A DNA stretch of 64,000 bases, from the IMG/VR virus record IMGVR_UViG_3300046001_005260, positions 1 to 64,000 of that record; one strand, 5' to 3'. Numbering within the stretch: position 1 is the stretch's first letter; every line of letters starts with the position of its first letter. Under the pieces are notes generated by a model that searched no databases, was not told the DNA's origin, and worked only from the letters and a program-made list of their open reading frames with translations. Source of the stretch: a virus. A program made the translations under genes and the position numbers. Shown here in pieces: positions 31,956-38,449 of the stretch.

Positions 31956-32179
31956 TGTTTTGTTTGGTTTGTGTTGGATGGGTGATTTATACCGCTCTCC
32001 CGTGCGGTTTGTGCCTGCGATGCCCTGCCACGCCCCGCCCCGCCCCGCCATTCCCAGCCTGCGATGCCTGGCCAATCCCGGCCCCGCCTTGCCGTTCCTG
32101 CGGTGCTGAGCCCTGCCTTGCCGGTCCATGCCGGGCCTGCGAAGGCTGGCAAAACATCGGCTTGGCTGGCGTTTGGCAT
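31952..32179 (-). CDS. Possible 75-aa product of pentamer-repeat array 1
   Basis: The frame MPNASQADVLPAFAGPAWTG... then runs of Gly, Arg, Ala and Trp ends with an ATGA overlap to the next gene and has a CACCAACCGCAAGCC leader, as real genes here do. But 5-nt repeats leave all three frames open when no stop is in the unit, so the frame may be a by-product of the array. Translation is uncertain. Confidence 0.3.
   Translation of the reverse strand: MPNASQADVLPAFAGPAWTGKAGLSTAGTARRGRDWPGIAGWEWRGGAGRGRASQAQTARESGINHPSNTNQTKQ
31996..32150 (-). repeat. Degenerate pentanucleotide (GGCNN) array 1
   Basis: On the minus strand the sequence is built of degenerate 5-nt units GGCRN, with the longer blocks GGCATCGCAGG (twice) and CACCGCAGGAA. 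It occupies the 244-bp gap between the 210-aa and 159-aa genes. Array 2 (32890-33045) has the same blocks. Function unknown. Confidence 0.65.
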
Positions 32180-32199
32180 TGGCTTGCGGTTGGTGAGTG

Positions 32200-32832
32200 T
32201 TAGGCCAGCTTGAAGGTTCCCCATCCCATCCCGGCGCTCATCTTGCTATCCGGCCTGCCTTCTCCGATCCCGACTTGCGCCCCGACTCGCGTCATAAGGT
32301 TTGCCGCGTCAGTCGCCGTGAATTGATCCGCATCGTATTGCACTCGCACGGTTGCCGACCATGGCCAGAACTTCGCACGAACCCGCAAGTCACAAACTCC
32401 GGTCGCGTTGCGAGCGTGCATCAGGTGGGATTCAGGCTCGCCTTCGATCTTGATTAGCGGCACGCCGTCCACCTTGTCAAACCCGTCTGGAAGGATGAAA
32501 ACCGACAGCTTGGCCAGCGTCATCTTGAATCCAACCAATCGACAAGCTGAAATCATAGCATTGCGAAATGCTGCCGCCGGTATGCCGTTCCATCCTTCAT
32601 CGGATAGATGCTGCGCGCCGATGAAATCCGCGTGGAAATCCCGAGCTTCTTTCGCCTTTTTCTTGTTGGCTTGACTCCCTGCTTCGTGCTTGTCACGCAT
32701 GGCGTTGATTGCCTTTTCGGAAAACCGCAACTGGATATAAGGCGCGGTGCCGACGATTTGAAACTCCGCCGTATGGATGCGCGGTGCTGTGATGGATACG
32801 TTTTCGATTTGTTGCTTTTCTTTCGTGCTCAT
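32200..32832 (-). CDS. Conserved phage early protein of RAMP-like appearance, unit A (210 aa)
   Basis: The protein begins with a beta-strand IVGTAPYIQLRFSEKA, has GIPAAAFRNAMISACRLVGFKMT in the middle and ends with a glycine-rich VGIGEGRPDSKMSAGMGWGTF loop. The glycine-rich end recalls ferredoxin-like RAMP folds, but this is a similarity of pattern only. Such proteins are common in phage early regions with unknown function. Pentamer arrays flank the gene on both sides. Leader has ACCAACCAAATACAAAC. Confidence 0.6.
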   Translation of the reverse strand: MSTKEKQQIENVSITAPRIHTAEFQIVGTAPYIQLRFSEKAINAMRDKHEAGSQANKKKAKEARDFHADFIGAQHLSDEGWNGIPAAAFRNAMISACRLVGFKMTLAKLSVFILPDGFDKVDGVPLIKIEGEPESHLMHARNATGVCDLRVRAKFWPWSATVRVQYDADQFTATDAANLMTRVGAQVGIGEGRPDSKMSAGMGWGTFKLA

Positions 32833-32889
32833 GTTTGTATTTGGTTGGTGTTTTGTTTTGTCTGGGAGAATGCGGCGGATTTTATACCC

Positions 32890-33045
32890 CGGCCCGCCAA
32901 CCGGATTTTGCTATGCCCGGCCCGGACCTGCCCTGCCATGCCTCGCCTGCGATGCCTTGTCTGGCCGTAGCTTGCCAAGTATCGCGATTCCTGCGGTGCC
33001 TTTATATGCCTCGCCTCGCCTAGCGATTCCTGCGGTGGCGGTCAT
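32890..33045 (-). repeat. Degenerate pentanucleotide (GGCNN) array 2
   Basis: Same type of GGCRN units and blocks as array 1: GGCATCGCAGG once and CACCGCAGGAATCGC twice on the minus strand. It lies in the 309-bp gap upstream of the 210-aa gene. A 44-codon frame (32911-33045, MTATAGIARRGEAYKGTAGI...) with a CCAAACC-type leader runs through it; its translation is uncertain. Confidence 0.65.
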
Positions 33046-33062
33046 GGTTTGGTATTGGTGAG

Positions 33063-33135
33063 AAAAACTGGCTTCTCTTTTTCACTGAGCCTGTCTAGGA
33101 CCGGATTTAATGCCCGACGTCACCGGGCAGCCAGT
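33063..33135 (-). terminator. Compound hairpin terminator candidate after the 58-aa gene
   Basis: ACTGGCT pairs with AGCCAGT across about 55 nt and is followed by TTTTC on the minus strand; an inner TGCCCG/CGGGCA stem sits in the loop. It follows the stop of the small gene at 33142. Fairly long loop, so moderate confidence. Confidence 0.45.
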
Positions 33136-33141
33136 GGGGGA

Positions 33142-33318
33142 TTATTTCGCGGCGATGGCGAGGAGTCGGAAAGTCTCGTTGATCTCGGCTGCGGCTTCTT
33201 TTGGCGAAACCTCGCCACGGTGGCAAGATGCCGCGAGCCGTTGGGTTGCCGCGTAGGCGATGCCCAGGGCGGTTGCTAGTTCGGTGATGCGGTCGATTGT
33301 GATGGTGTCTGCGGTCAT
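33142..33318 (-). CDS. 58-residue helical protein, unit A
   Basis: ATG at 33318 to TAA at 33142-33144, encoding MTADTITIDRITELATALGI and a helical C-terminus with EVSPKEAAAEINETFRLLA. It has the leader CACCAACCA directly before ATG, matching neighbours. Function unknown. Confidence 0.55.
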   Translation of the reverse strand: MTADTITIDRITELATALGIAYAATQRLAASCHRGEVSPKEAAAEINETFRLLAIAAK

Positions 33319-33364
33319 TGGTTGGTGGTGGTTGAGGTTGCCGGGGTCGAACCGGCGGGATTGG

Positions 33365-33583
33365 TTAGGCGATAGCGCGAAAGATTGGACACATTGAATA
33401 TTTGCCCATCGCGTAAATGAATTCGCTGTCTCCGTCGTTCATGACCTTGACGCGCTTCGTGTTGCCTTGGACTTTCACGGTGGCGAATGATCCTTTGCGC
33501 TCAATCACTTGCGCGGTGAATACGCATTCATGGTCGCAAATGCTGCGAGCTTTCAGAGTTTGGCCGGATTTGATCGTTGTCAT
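33365..33583 (-). CDS. Small beta-rich early protein, unit A (72 aa)
   Basis: MTTIKSGQTLKARSICDHECVFTAQVIERKGSFATVKV... looks like a small beta-barrel with a C-terminal FIYAMGKYSMCPIFRAIA. Leader AACCAACCAAATCAA. Downstream of the promoter-like site at 33622-33649. Function unknown. Confidence 0.55.
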   Translation of the reverse strand: MTTIKSGQTLKARSICDHECVFTAQVIERKGSFATVKVQGNTKRVKVMNDGDSEFIYAMGKYSMCPIFRAIA

Positions 33584-33621
33584 TTGATTTGGTTGGTTGC
33601 GTTGCGACTGGCAACGGCGTC

Positions 33622-33649
33622 AATTTAAGAAATTCCCGCGACTTCGCAA
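33622..33649 (-). promoter_or_regulatory. Sigma70-like promoter candidate before the 72-aa gene
   Basis: TTGCGA, 16 bp, TAAATT on the minus strand, 40 bp from the ATG at 33583. It lies in an AT-rich gap just after the terminator at 33724-33759, as expected for a new transcription unit. Confidence 0.5.
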
Positions 33650-33723
33650 GAAAAATCTTTCTTATCGGAAATTTATTTTTGTTTTCCTGATACCTACAAT
33701 GGAAAACGATACCCGGGAAAGGC

Positions 33724-33759
33724 AAAAAACCCGCCCCCGAACGTTCCGGAGACGGGTTT
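33724..33759 (-). terminator. Intrinsic terminator after the 107-aa gene
   Basis: On the minus strand AAACCCG pairs with CGGGTTT, extended by G-U and G-C pairs around an ACGT loop, and the 3' arm runs into TTTTTTG. It lies 19 bp after the stop at 33778. Strong candidate. Confidence 0.75.
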
Positions 33760-33777
33760 GGTGGTCTTGTTTGACGG

Positions 33778-34101
33778 TTATTTGACGGTTGTTTGATTGT
33801 GGCTTGCGAGCCATAACCCGGCTTTGGCTCTCGCATTTTGCCCCCTGATTGTGACTAGCTTCGGATGGTTTTCCGCCACCTTGTCGGCATAGTTAGCAAG
33901 GCAAAATATGATTTTCGCAGCTTCGTCAATTTCCGAGTTTAGTTCGGCAACGCAGCGGTTGCCGTATTCAATCGCATAATTAAGCTTGGGCTCTAAGTCG
34001 CGTGAGAAATCGGACTGCAGGAAGTCGTCCCAGTCGCCTCCGCTCGCCATCTCTTTGACTTTGGCGTCTGTTTCTGGGGTTGGTCGATCTTCTAGTCTCA
34101 T
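33778..34101 (-). CDS. Unknown early protein, unit A (107 aa)
   Basis: RPTPETDAKVKEMASGGDWDDFLQSDFSRDLEPKLNYAIEYGNRC... is helical and acidic. The N-terminal PETDA pattern recurs in other small genes here (for example 37100 and 27162). Last gene before a terminator. Function unknown. Confidence 0.5.
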   Translation of the reverse strand: MRLEDRPTPETDAKVKEMASGGDWDDFLQSDFSRDLEPKLNYAIEYGNRCVAELNSEIDEAAKIIFCLANYADKVAENHPKLVTIRGQNARAKAGLWLASHNQTTVK

Positions 34102-34113
34102 GGCTTTGATTGG

Positions 34114-35052
34114 TTACGCATCAAACACGTCGTCCGCTGGCTTGGCTTCTACCGCATGTTCCGGTTCCGCTGGCGTATCGGTCGCTGGAGACGCCTTGCG
34201 CGCCCGTGTGGACGTCGTGGCGGCATTTGGCGGGGCGTCCAAGATGTCCGACGCTTCGCGCTCCGGCTTGGCTCCGCCGAACCAGTCGCCAGCTTTTGAC
34301 ATGCCGGATTTCAACGAGTTGAAAATCCCTTGCAGGTCGGCAATCTCATCGGGCAAGATGGTATCCAGCGAATGCGCTAAACGAGCCTCGATCATCGCGG
34401 CCGTCACGCCGAATTTGCCGAACGCCTTAATCATCTTCCGCGCCCGGTCCGCAATCGGCTCGTCATTGCCTCCGGCGAGCGTCCGGCGGCATTCGCTTAA
34501 CGCAGCCTCCACGATGTCGGGCGGCAGGATGGACAGGATGCGAGCGCGCAACCTCCGCGCGCCCTGGTTGGCGGTGAGTTCGTAAATGTCGCGCTCGTCC
34601 TTCAACTCAATCCCTCCGCCCTTGGTATCGCGAATGTGGCGAACGCTGAATTTCTGAGAGCTTGACGTGTTGGTTTCCAAGTCCCAAGCGTAAGCCTCCA
34701 TTTCGCTCAACCCGTCCCGCCGCGATAGCTCCCGAATGCCGTAGTCGATGTTGCCCCATACCCGCGCCAATTCCTCGGCAAGTCGGATGGATGGACCCGA
34801 CACGGTTTGCCCGCCGCGTGGGAATGAATATGTGGCTTCTTCCGCCAGTCCGACCCGCTTGCATGAGTCGATGATTTTCGAGTAAGCGCGCGCCTCGTTT
34901 CGCGGGAATCGCTTGGCGATTACCAACTTGCCTTGAGCCTCCGCGACTGCCCGCGATGATTCGATTTCGACGGTCCCGGCGTTGACGTGTTCCGACAAGC
35001 TGCGGGCGAATGGATTGACCAGCGAGGTCGTGGTGGTTAATTCTGTGTTCAT
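34114..35052 (-). CDS. Putative recombination-associated (annealing-type) protein, unit A (312 aa)
   Basis: The core AVAEAQGKLVIAKRFPRNEARAYSKI, FPRGGQTVSGPSIRLAEELARVWGNIDYGI and ELTANQGARRLRARILSILPPDIVEAAL is a pattern common in phage early operons beside RecE-like nucleases. This pairing suggests an annealing partner analogous to RecT, although I did not recognise RecT itself. The C-terminal 60 residues are disordered, Ala/Pro/Thr-rich. Leader contains TAACCAACC. Confidence 0.5.
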   Translation of the reverse strand: MNTELTTTTSLVNPFARSLSEHVNAGTVEIESSRAVAEAQGKLVIAKRFPRNEARAYSKIIDSCKRVGLAEEATYSFPRGGQTVSGPSIRLAEELARVWGNIDYGIRELSRRDGLSEMEAYAWDLETNTSSSQKFSVRHIRDTKGGGIELKDERDIYELTANQGARRLRARILSILPPDIVEAALSECRRTLAGGNDEPIADRARKMIKAFGKFGVTAAMIEARLAHSLDTILPDEIADLQGIFNSLKSGMSKAGDWFGGAKPEREASDILDAPPNAATTSTRARKASPATDTPAEPEHAVEAKPADDVFDA

Positions 35053-35058
35053 GGTTGG

Positions 35059-35253
35059 TTAGTATGTTCGGTGTGGATTCTTGCGGACTTCGACCAGCGC
35101 CGCCGATAGGTCAAGCGAGGCGCGCTTCATGGCAGATCGCTTACGGCATGGCCCGCTCTCGTTTTTGTTTTGGATTGCTTTCCTTGCCAGAGAAACAAAC
35201 CTCTCAGCTTGTGATATGGCTTCTTTTACTGCGGTAAACTCGATGAGTGTCAT
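35059..35253 (-). CDS. Small helical protein, unit A (64 aa)
   Basis: MTLIEFTAVKEAISQAERFVSLARKAIQNKNESGPCRKRS... is helical and basic in its second half. It lies between the RecE-like and annealing-type genes, so a recombination accessory role is possible. Not recognised. Confidence 0.5.
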   Translation of the reverse strand: MTLIEFTAVKEAISQAERFVSLARKAIQNKNESGPCRKRSAMKRASLDLSAALVEVRKNPHRTY

Positions 35254-35259
35254 GGTTTG

Positions 35260-35544
35260 TTATTGTTCGGATTCTAGGATTTCTCGGACGCGGATATGCT
35301 TGCGTGTTCCCATTCCGCTGCTTTGAAATAGTTCGCCATCATCAAGCCACATTCTCCACTCCCTCGGCTTTGGCGGTTCGGGCTTGCGGCGGTATTCGGC
35401 GCATGTTCTCCACTCTGGATGCGAATCCATCTTTCGCCAGTTTTTAGCTTCGTTCATTTTTGATTCCCACCGTTCCCACGGCGTCTCCGTTGTCATTGCA
35501 TCCTTGGCGTATTCCGCCATCAATTCAGCGTGTTTGTGTTTCAT
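35260..35544 (-). CDS. Unknown protein, unit A (94 aa)
   Basis: MKHKHAELMAEYAKDAMTTETPWERWESK... and a Trp-rich PKPREWRMWLDDGELFQSS. The region PWERWE and CAEYRRKPEP resembles small phage proteins with a WE(S/Y) repeat that bind nucleotides or nucleic acid, but I cannot assign it. Leader ACACCAACCAAAC. Confidence 0.5.
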   Translation of the reverse strand: MKHKHAELMAEYAKDAMTTETPWERWESKMNEAKNWRKMDSHPEWRTCAEYRRKPEPPKPREWRMWLDDGELFQSSGMGTRKHIRVREILESEQ

Positions 35545-35561
35545 GTTTGGTTGGTGTTTTG

Positions 35562-36395
35562 TTAAGCCCATTTGGGCAGGTCTATTTCGGTTACTCCGCG
35601 CGTTAAACCCGGCCACTCGCCGGTTTCAAGACACCGCGCGTAGGTGTCGAGATCACGTTGATATTCCATCCGACCGCGCATTATCATCGCGTCGGTGGCT
35701 ACATAGCAAGCGGATAGATAAGGAGGATCCTTCTCAATCGCTAAGAACATAAATCCACGCGGCATTTCTCCAAACGCCTCCGCGTATCCGTCGCTGTAAA
35801 ACGCCGCCTGGACGTGGTAGCGAAACGCGGCTATTGACTTAGCGAACGGATCCGGCGCGGCGTCTCTGGTGGTTTTCAGGTCAAGGATCGCACCGCTGGT
35901 TAGAATCGCGTCTGGCCGGCACCGGCATTCTATGTCGTTTGACTTCCAGAAAATCGACGTTTCGGCGAGTTCGATTTGCGAAAGTGCCTTGCGTGCTATC
36001 GGATCGGCCCATGCGGCGTCACGGGTTGCGAGGAGTTCCGCGTGTTCATCAATCGTGATTGGTTCACGGTCGATCACCGCTGCGTCGAATGCCTGCCACC
36101 ACGCAATCGCTTCAAGGGTTGCTGTGGATGGTTTCTTGGCTTCTCTCTGCTTCTTGGTCGGCCTGCTTGGCGCGTCATCAGGGATAATTATCACGCTGTC
36201 AGCGAACTTGTCCGGCTCCAAAATCGCCGTATGCACCAAGCTGCCCCATCGCATCGCATCCGTGCGCGGCGTCGGGTTGTCGCGCCGGTAACGGTAAAGC
36301 GCCGGAGCGCGGGCGATTAGGTCTAGACCGGATTTCGAGATTGACGGGTTGGCGTGGTAGTCGGGGTTTGATATGTTTGGGTGGATGGTTGTCAT
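35562..36395 (-). CDS. RecE-like PD-(D/E)XK exonuclease, unit A (277 aa)
   Basis: The N-terminus SISKSGLDLIARAPALYRYRR and RWGSLVHTAILEPDKF are the usual opening of DUF3799/RecE C-terminal nucleases. The catalytic core is ECRCRPDAI near residue 160 and ILDLKTTRDA near residue 172 (D...DxK), followed by YHVQAAFYSDGY. It would resect double-strand ends for annealing-based recombination. It overlaps a small zinc-ribbon gene by ATGA. Confidence 0.8.
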   Translation of the reverse strand: MTTIHPNISNPDYHANPSISKSGLDLIARAPALYRYRRDNPTPRTDAMRWGSLVHTAILEPDKFADSVIIIPDDAPSRPTKKQREAKKPSTATLEAIAWWQAFDAAVIDREPITIDEHAELLATRDAAWADPIARKALSQIELAETSIFWKSNDIECRCRPDAILTSGAILDLKTTRDAAPDPFAKSIAAFRYHVQAAFYSDGYAEAFGEMPRGFMFLAIEKDPPYLSACYVATDAMIMRGRMEYQRDLDTYARCLETGEWPGLTRGVTEIDLPKWA

Positions 36396-36526
36396 GGTTG
36401 GTTGATGTCGTAAGTTTCATTTTCAAAAAGACAATCGCAACATATGGGCGTTCCATCGTCGTCAAAAACAACGTCGCGGTCATCACCGCAAACTGCGCAC
36501 ACAATTTTTTCTTCCGGGTCATTCAT
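36392..36526 (-). CDS. 44-residue zinc-ribbon protein, unit A
   Basis: Starts MNDPEEKIVCAVCGDD and has a second ICCDC pair, giving one zinc site. A GGAGGAG SD sequence precedes the ATG at 36526. Its last codons are CAA CCA TGA, providing the leader of the nuclease gene. Function unknown. Confidence 0.55.
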   Translation of the reverse strand: MNDPEEKIVCAVCGDDRDVVFDDDGTPICCDCLFENETYDINQP

Positions 36527-36744
36527 GGTTGCTCCTCCTTCCACTCTATAACGTCGTTGAAATCCGCAACCGCAATCGAGCATTTCGATCCGTCGTGTTT
36601 CGCGCCATCCGGCGAATCAACCCCTTGGCACCATAGATGCTCGTCCGTGGCGTCAAGCACTCGAAACGCTGGCCAGTCGCTCCCGGCTTCGTATGCCTTG
36701 GTGGTCCAAAGCACGATGATTCGTTTTCCGATTAGGTTTTTCAT
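36523..36744 (-). CDS. Paralogue of the 71-aa early protein, unit A (73 aa)
   Basis: MKNLIGKRIIVLWTTKAYEA... and WCQGVDSPDGAKHDGSKCSI match 26263-26478 almost residue by residue. The start at 36744 aligns with that gene. The two copies show gene duplication or acquisition within one early region. Confidence 0.6.
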   Translation of the reverse strand: MKNLIGKRIIVLWTTKAYEAGSDWPAFRVLDATDEHLWCQGVDSPDGAKHDGSKCSIAVADFNDVIEWKEEQP

Positions 36745-37100
36745 GGTTGGTTTCCTTTCGCTTTGCGTTCCCATTCCAGCGCGTCAGCTTGCCAGTTCGC
36801 CGCGTCTTTCGCTGCAATGACAAGGGCGGCTTTCAGCGTGGCGATTCGTTCGTTGGCGGCGGCGAGATCACTTTCAAGATCATGCCCAGCTTTCATAAGC
36901 CATGCGTTTTTCTCAATCTCGTCATGCAACAATCTTGTCCTTTCGGATGCGATGTTGGTTTCGCTTTTGAGCGTGTCCTTGAGCTTGTCGCGCTGCCTTT
37001 CCATGCCCCGCAATGCTGCCGCTAACTTTCTGACTGCAACGTCTCTCGGTTCGTGCGCAACCGATGCTAGTTGACCGTCTGTTTCGGGTGTGTCGCTCAT
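36741..37100 (-). CDS. Coiled-coil early protein, unit A (119 aa)
   Basis: After a short MSDTPETDG start, almost the whole protein is a heptad-rich helix (AALRGMERQRDKLKDTLKS; LESDLAAANERIATLKAAL). It overlaps neighbours by 4 bp. Structural or regulatory adaptor; function unknown. Confidence 0.55.
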   Translation of the reverse strand: MSDTPETDGQLASVAHEPRDVAVRKLAAALRGMERQRDKLKDTLKSETNIASERTRLLHDEIEKNAWLMKAGHDLESDLAAANERIATLKAALVIAAKDAANWQADALEWERKAKGNQP

Positions 37101-37615
37101 GGCTTGCCTCCGATCCGGTAGGCGATTATGTCGCCTGGGTCTTCCTCTGTGTCATAAGTCCAATCCCAAGCGGCGAGGTCTGACCCGAATCCGCTGATGA
37201 AGCCGTCGCGCATTTTCACAGCTCCGGGAGTTCCTTTCGCGACTGGACATTCCCCGCCGTTCCATTCGATCCACTCCGGTTCCGCGTGCGGATTGCATCG
37301 CGGGCATGGCGTATTCATTACGTCATCATCCGGTTCTTTCCCGGCGATCATTCCGCAACCTCCGCAGTATTCGCAGCGTTGCTCCGCTGACTTTCTGGCG
37401 GCTATCATGGCGTCAGCAATCAAATATGCTCGCTCTCCAACTGCGTGATTGCACGGTCCCTTGCTGTAATTGTGAACGATTCCCATGGATTGCAAAGCCA
37501 TCCCGGCGAACCAGTCGCGGAGGCTCATGCCCTGCAAATAATATCCCATGCGAACCGGGAACGCTGCCCCGCCGTCGTCAATGCGCGATTCCGCGCTGTG
37601 TTTTTCTTGTGTCAT
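37097..37615 (-). CDS. First early gene of unit A, Cys-rich protein (172 aa)
   Basis: GMSLRDWFAGMALQSMGIVHN is a pattern common in phage early proteins, followed by a zinc-ribbon-like CEYCGGCGMI...CPRC segment. It is the most upstream early gene of unit A, preceded by a CACCAACCAAACACAAC leader and then the 136-bp junction with unit B. Function unknown. Confidence 0.55.
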   Translation of the reverse strand: MTQEKHSAESRIDDGGAAFPVRMGYYLQGMSLRDWFAGMALQSMGIVHNYSKGPCNHAVGERAYLIADAMIAARKSAEQRCEYCGGCGMIAGKEPDDDVMNTPCPRCNPHAEPEWIEWNGGECPVAKGTPGAVKMRDGFISGFGSDLAAWDWTYDTEEDPGDIIAYRIGGKP

Positions 37616-37653
37616 GTTGTGTTTGGTTGGTGAAAATGCCGTCCGGTTGTGTG

Positions 37654-37694
37654 GCTGGCGCTCTCAGGATTTGCCGTCACTTAAGAGCGCCAGC
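37654..37694. other. 11-bp perfect inverted repeat at the junction of the two units
   Basis: GCTGGCGCTCT at 37654-37664 is matched exactly by AGAGCGCCAGC at 37684-37694, with a 19-nt loop and no U-run. It lies in the only gap (37616-37750) between unit B's last late gene and unit A's first early gene. It could stop or separate transcription, or mark a joining site. Confidence 0.5.
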
Positions 37695-37750
37695 GGGTCA
37701 CCAACCAGATGACGAGCGAAATTTGCCCGATTTCTGGCGGTTGGCAAGAA

Positions 37751-38449
37751 TTATTTTCTAGCGGTTATGGAAACAAGCTCGCGCATCCGGTTTGCAATCT
37801 GCTTTTCGCGGTTGATCCAACCAAGCTCCGGTGAGTTTCCAACGGTTAGAACGTCAAACCGTCTCGCAAAATCATCCGCGTCCGCATCCCATGGCAGCGA
37901 GGAAAACGGCCCGATTCCGGCAAGAAATTTACGTTCTGCAATCCATCCAAACTCTGCCGCCATTCGGTGAATCGTCAAATCCTCCGGCGCTGTCGGGTCA
38001 AGCTCTCCGGCGTCTAACGTGTCCGCTATCCGCTCGGCTGCGTCGCCGCTGATTCTGTATGCCATTCCGTATCCGCCAGGTCTATCGTCTGGACAGGTGA
38101 GCGCAACCAGCGCCGCGTCAGGGTCCGACATGAACAGTCCCGCTCGCAGAATCACGGTGTCAACGTCCAGCTTGACCGCGTGTCCGTCAAACATGGCGGA
38201 TGCAATCGCCAAGAATCGGCAAATGCCAGCGGCGCAATCCGTCCCGTTCAAGTTTCCCCGGCGCGGGAATGAAGACCGCCACAAGCGAACCTCGCGCCGT
38301 TCTAGCCATCCTCTGACATGCGCTGGCAATGGCGCGGCGACGTCTTCAATCACGATTGGCACCAATCCGGATTTTTGCGCTCCCATGACGCACCACGGCA
38401 CGGCGGCAGCGTCGCCCCCGTAAGTGAAAATCACGGCTGGCAAAGTCAT
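37751..38449 (-). CDS. Glycosyltransferase-like protein, last late gene of unit B (232 aa)
   Basis: MTLPAVIFTYGGDAAAVPWC... and FDGHAVKLDVDTVILRAGLF contain a GT-A-like nucleotide-sugar binding pattern with a DVD (DxD-type) metal motif near residue 100. Length and the beta-alpha opening fit small GT-A enzymes, but the family is not assigned. The gene overlaps the tail gene upstream by ATGA and ends the late operon. It may modify a virion protein or host glycan. Confidence 0.5.
   Translation of the reverse strand: MTLPAVIFTYGGDAAAVPWCVMGAQKSGLVPIVIEDVAAPLPAHVRGWLERREVRLWRSSFPRRGNLNGTDCAAGICRFLAIASAMFDGHAVKLDVDTVILRAGLFMSDPDAALVALTCPDDRPGGYGMAYRISGDAAERIADTLDAGELDPTAPEDLTIHRMAAEFGWIAERKFLAGIGPFSSLPWDADADDFARRFDVLTVGNSPELGWINREKQIANRMRELVSITARK

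Noticed and set aside
31990-33050. CRISPR-like array
   Set aside because: The repeats are degenerate 5-nt units without conserved repeats and unique spacers, and no cas genes are present.
34114-35052. Calling this gene recT or bet
   Set aside because: Position beside a RecE-like nuclease suggests an annealing protein, but the characteristic RecT or Bet motifs were not recognised.
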